From NCBI RefSeq assembly GCF_000186265.1, contig NC_014934.1, positions 1,984,001-2,048,000 on the forward strand: 64,000 nucleotides of DNA, in the 5' to 3' direction. The position numbers and the translations under genes were made by a program. The notes beneath the pieces are model-generated. The model was not told where the DNA came from. It searched no databases and saw only the letters and a list, made by a program, of their open reading frames with translations. Each line of letters begins with the position of its first letter. Position 1 is the first letter of the stretch. Origin of the DNA: Cellulophaga algicola DSM 14237 (GTDB taxonomy: Bacteria; Bacteroidota; Bacteroidia; Flavobacteriales; Flavobacteriaceae). This document shows, in pieces, positions 63,095 to 64,000 of this stretch.

Positions 63095-63105
63095 CAGAGC
63101 GACAG

Positions 63106-63138
63106 AAAGCCTTTACAGAAATGTAAAGGCTTTTTTAG
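63106..63138 (+). terminator. Terminator of the tRNA transcript
   Basis: AAAGCCTTTACA and TGTAAAGGCTTT form a 12-bp stem with a GAAA loop, followed by a T run. About 200 bp to the next start then hold only weak promoter-like sites (TATCTTTG at 63232 and TAACTTTG at 63284). Confidence 0.88.
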
Positions 63139-63335
63139 TTTTAAGATGTTGACTTTATAATATTGAATTTGTTTAGCATTCAGATGTCATTTCCATCATT
63201 AAAATTTACTATTTAACCTTTCTGTGAATATTATCTTTGATCATTTGCTCCCAATTTGTTTTATTTTAAGTTAATTAAATGAATAACTTTGAATACTATA
63301 TCACCAGTAAATTTTGATTTGCTAAAATTAATCGA

Positions 63336-64000
63336 ATGAAAATCTTAATAGCAGAAGACGAGATTGAGCTTCAGAAATCTATGGCAACATACCTCTCTCA
63401 AGATGGTAATGTTTGCGAAACAGCCTCTGATCATGAAGAAGCGTTGTATAAATTAGATGTATATGAATATGATATTGTAATACTAGATATAAACCTAGTT
63501 ACAGGTAGTGGGCTAGAAGTGTTAAAGGTGCTTAAACAACAAGATAGAAATACGGCAACAATTATTATTTCTGCAAATAGTTCTTTGGATGATAAATTAG
63601 AAGGACTAGATTTAGGAGCAGATGATTATTTAATCAAACCTTTTCATTTAGCAGAATTAAATTCTCGAATAAAAGCAATCTTACGTAGAGGCAAATTTGG
63701 AGGCACAGAAACTATTGAATTTAATGAAATTTCTGTAGACACTAGAGCTAAGACGGTATTTGTTGAAGGTAGAGCACTAATATTAACTCGAAAAGAGTAT
63801 GATTTAATCTTATTCTTTATTACTAATAAAAACAGAGTACTTTCCAAAGAAATTATTGCAGAACACCTATGGGGAGATCATAGTGATTTGATAGATAATT
63901 ATGATTTTATATATGTTCATATTAATAACCTGCGTAAGAAATTAACAGAAGTAGGTGCAAAGTATATTAAAACAGCATATGGTAGTGGTTATAAATTTAT
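63336..64000 (+). CDS. OmpR-family response regulator (3' end cut by the window)
   Basis: About 221 residues are visible and the frame is open to the right edge, so only a few C-terminal residues are missing. The receiver domain has acidic residues E7 and D8, phosphoacceptor D51 (VILDINL), S79 and K101 (LIKPFH). The C-terminal winged helix of the OmpR type is seen in LTRKEYDLILFFITNKNRVL and KTAYGSGYKF. The partner kinase is expected downstream, outside the window. Its target genes are unknown. Confidence 0.92.
   Translation, partial: MKILIAEDEIELQKSMATYLSQDGNVCETASDHEEALYKLDVYEYDIVILDINLVTGSGLEVLKVLKQQDRNTATIIISANSSLDDKLEGLDLGADDYLIKPFHLAELNSRIKAILRRGKFGGTETIEFNEISVDTRAKTVFVEGRALILTRKEYDLILFFITNKNRVLSKEIIAEHLWGDHSDLIDNYDFIYVHINNLRKKLTEVGAKYIKTAYGSGYKF

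Noticed and set aside
1-64000. Mobile elements, prophage, CRISPR arrays or defence islands
   Set aside because: No transposase, integrase, recombinase, Cas protein or regularly spaced repeats were found. The only tRNA gene has no attached integrase.

Overview
The window is about 64 kb of low-GC chromosome from a member of the Flavobacteriaceae (Bacteroidota), probably marine. The support is indirect but consistent. Many genes have the Bacteroidota promoter form (TTG/TTTG, about 19 bp, then TAnnTTTG) and no clear Shine-Dalgarno sequence. Family types typical of the phylum are present: a TonB receptor with an N-terminal carboxypeptidase-like domain, DUF5916, DUF3078, a PiT-PhoU fusion and a CrtY-type lycopene cyclase. 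Most of the window is ordinary chromosomal DNA with no insertion sequence, prophage or CRISPR array. Both ends cut genes: the 3' part of a class I ribonucleotide reductase on the left and a nearly complete OmpR-type response regulator on the right.

Region 1 (about 1.5-13.8 kb) is a sugar-catabolism island. It has two GMC flavin oxidoreductases, one Tat-exported small subunit, two TIM-barrel isomerase/epimerase proteins, two MFS transporters, a Gfo/Idh/MocA dehydrogenase, two DUF1080 lipoproteins and an ASCH protein. I read it as a 3-keto-glycoside pathway: oxidation of a sugar OH outside the cytoplasm, cleavage of the keto-glycoside by DUF1080 enzymes, import by MFS and further conversion inside. 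An 18-bp palindrome lies between its divergent operons.

Region 2 (13.8-31.7 kb) is housekeeping: yicC-gmk-nadD, a zincin metalloprotease, a phosphate transporter, dgt, dxs, tadA, a cold shock protein, a ClC channel and aspS. Region 3 (32-38.8 kb) is a four-gene tetR-tolC-MFP-RND efflux operon with a clear operator-promoter overlap. Region 4 (38.9-47.5 kb) has prenyl synthase and lycopene cyclase (carotenoids), then a metal-uptake module: a TonB receptor divergent from a MntR/DtxR-type regulator that precedes an Nramp-UspA fusion. A DtxR-like box covers the -7 element of the receptor promoter.

Region 5 (47.5-57.8 kb) holds large exported proteins: a PQQ-like propeller, a tricorn-like S41 peptidase, a DUF5916 protein and a carboxypeptidase-like-domain protein. 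A 3' remnant of a second DUF5916 gene follows the S41 gene. Region 6 (57.9-64 kb) has feoA-feoB with a 49-residue Cys-rich partner, an SCO protein, rseP, tRNA-Asn(GTT) and the response regulator.

Nothing here is a proven new system. The best candidates for follow-up are the keto-sugar island with its unassigned operator, the metal regulon around 44.4 kb, and the gene fossil at 50.0 kb.
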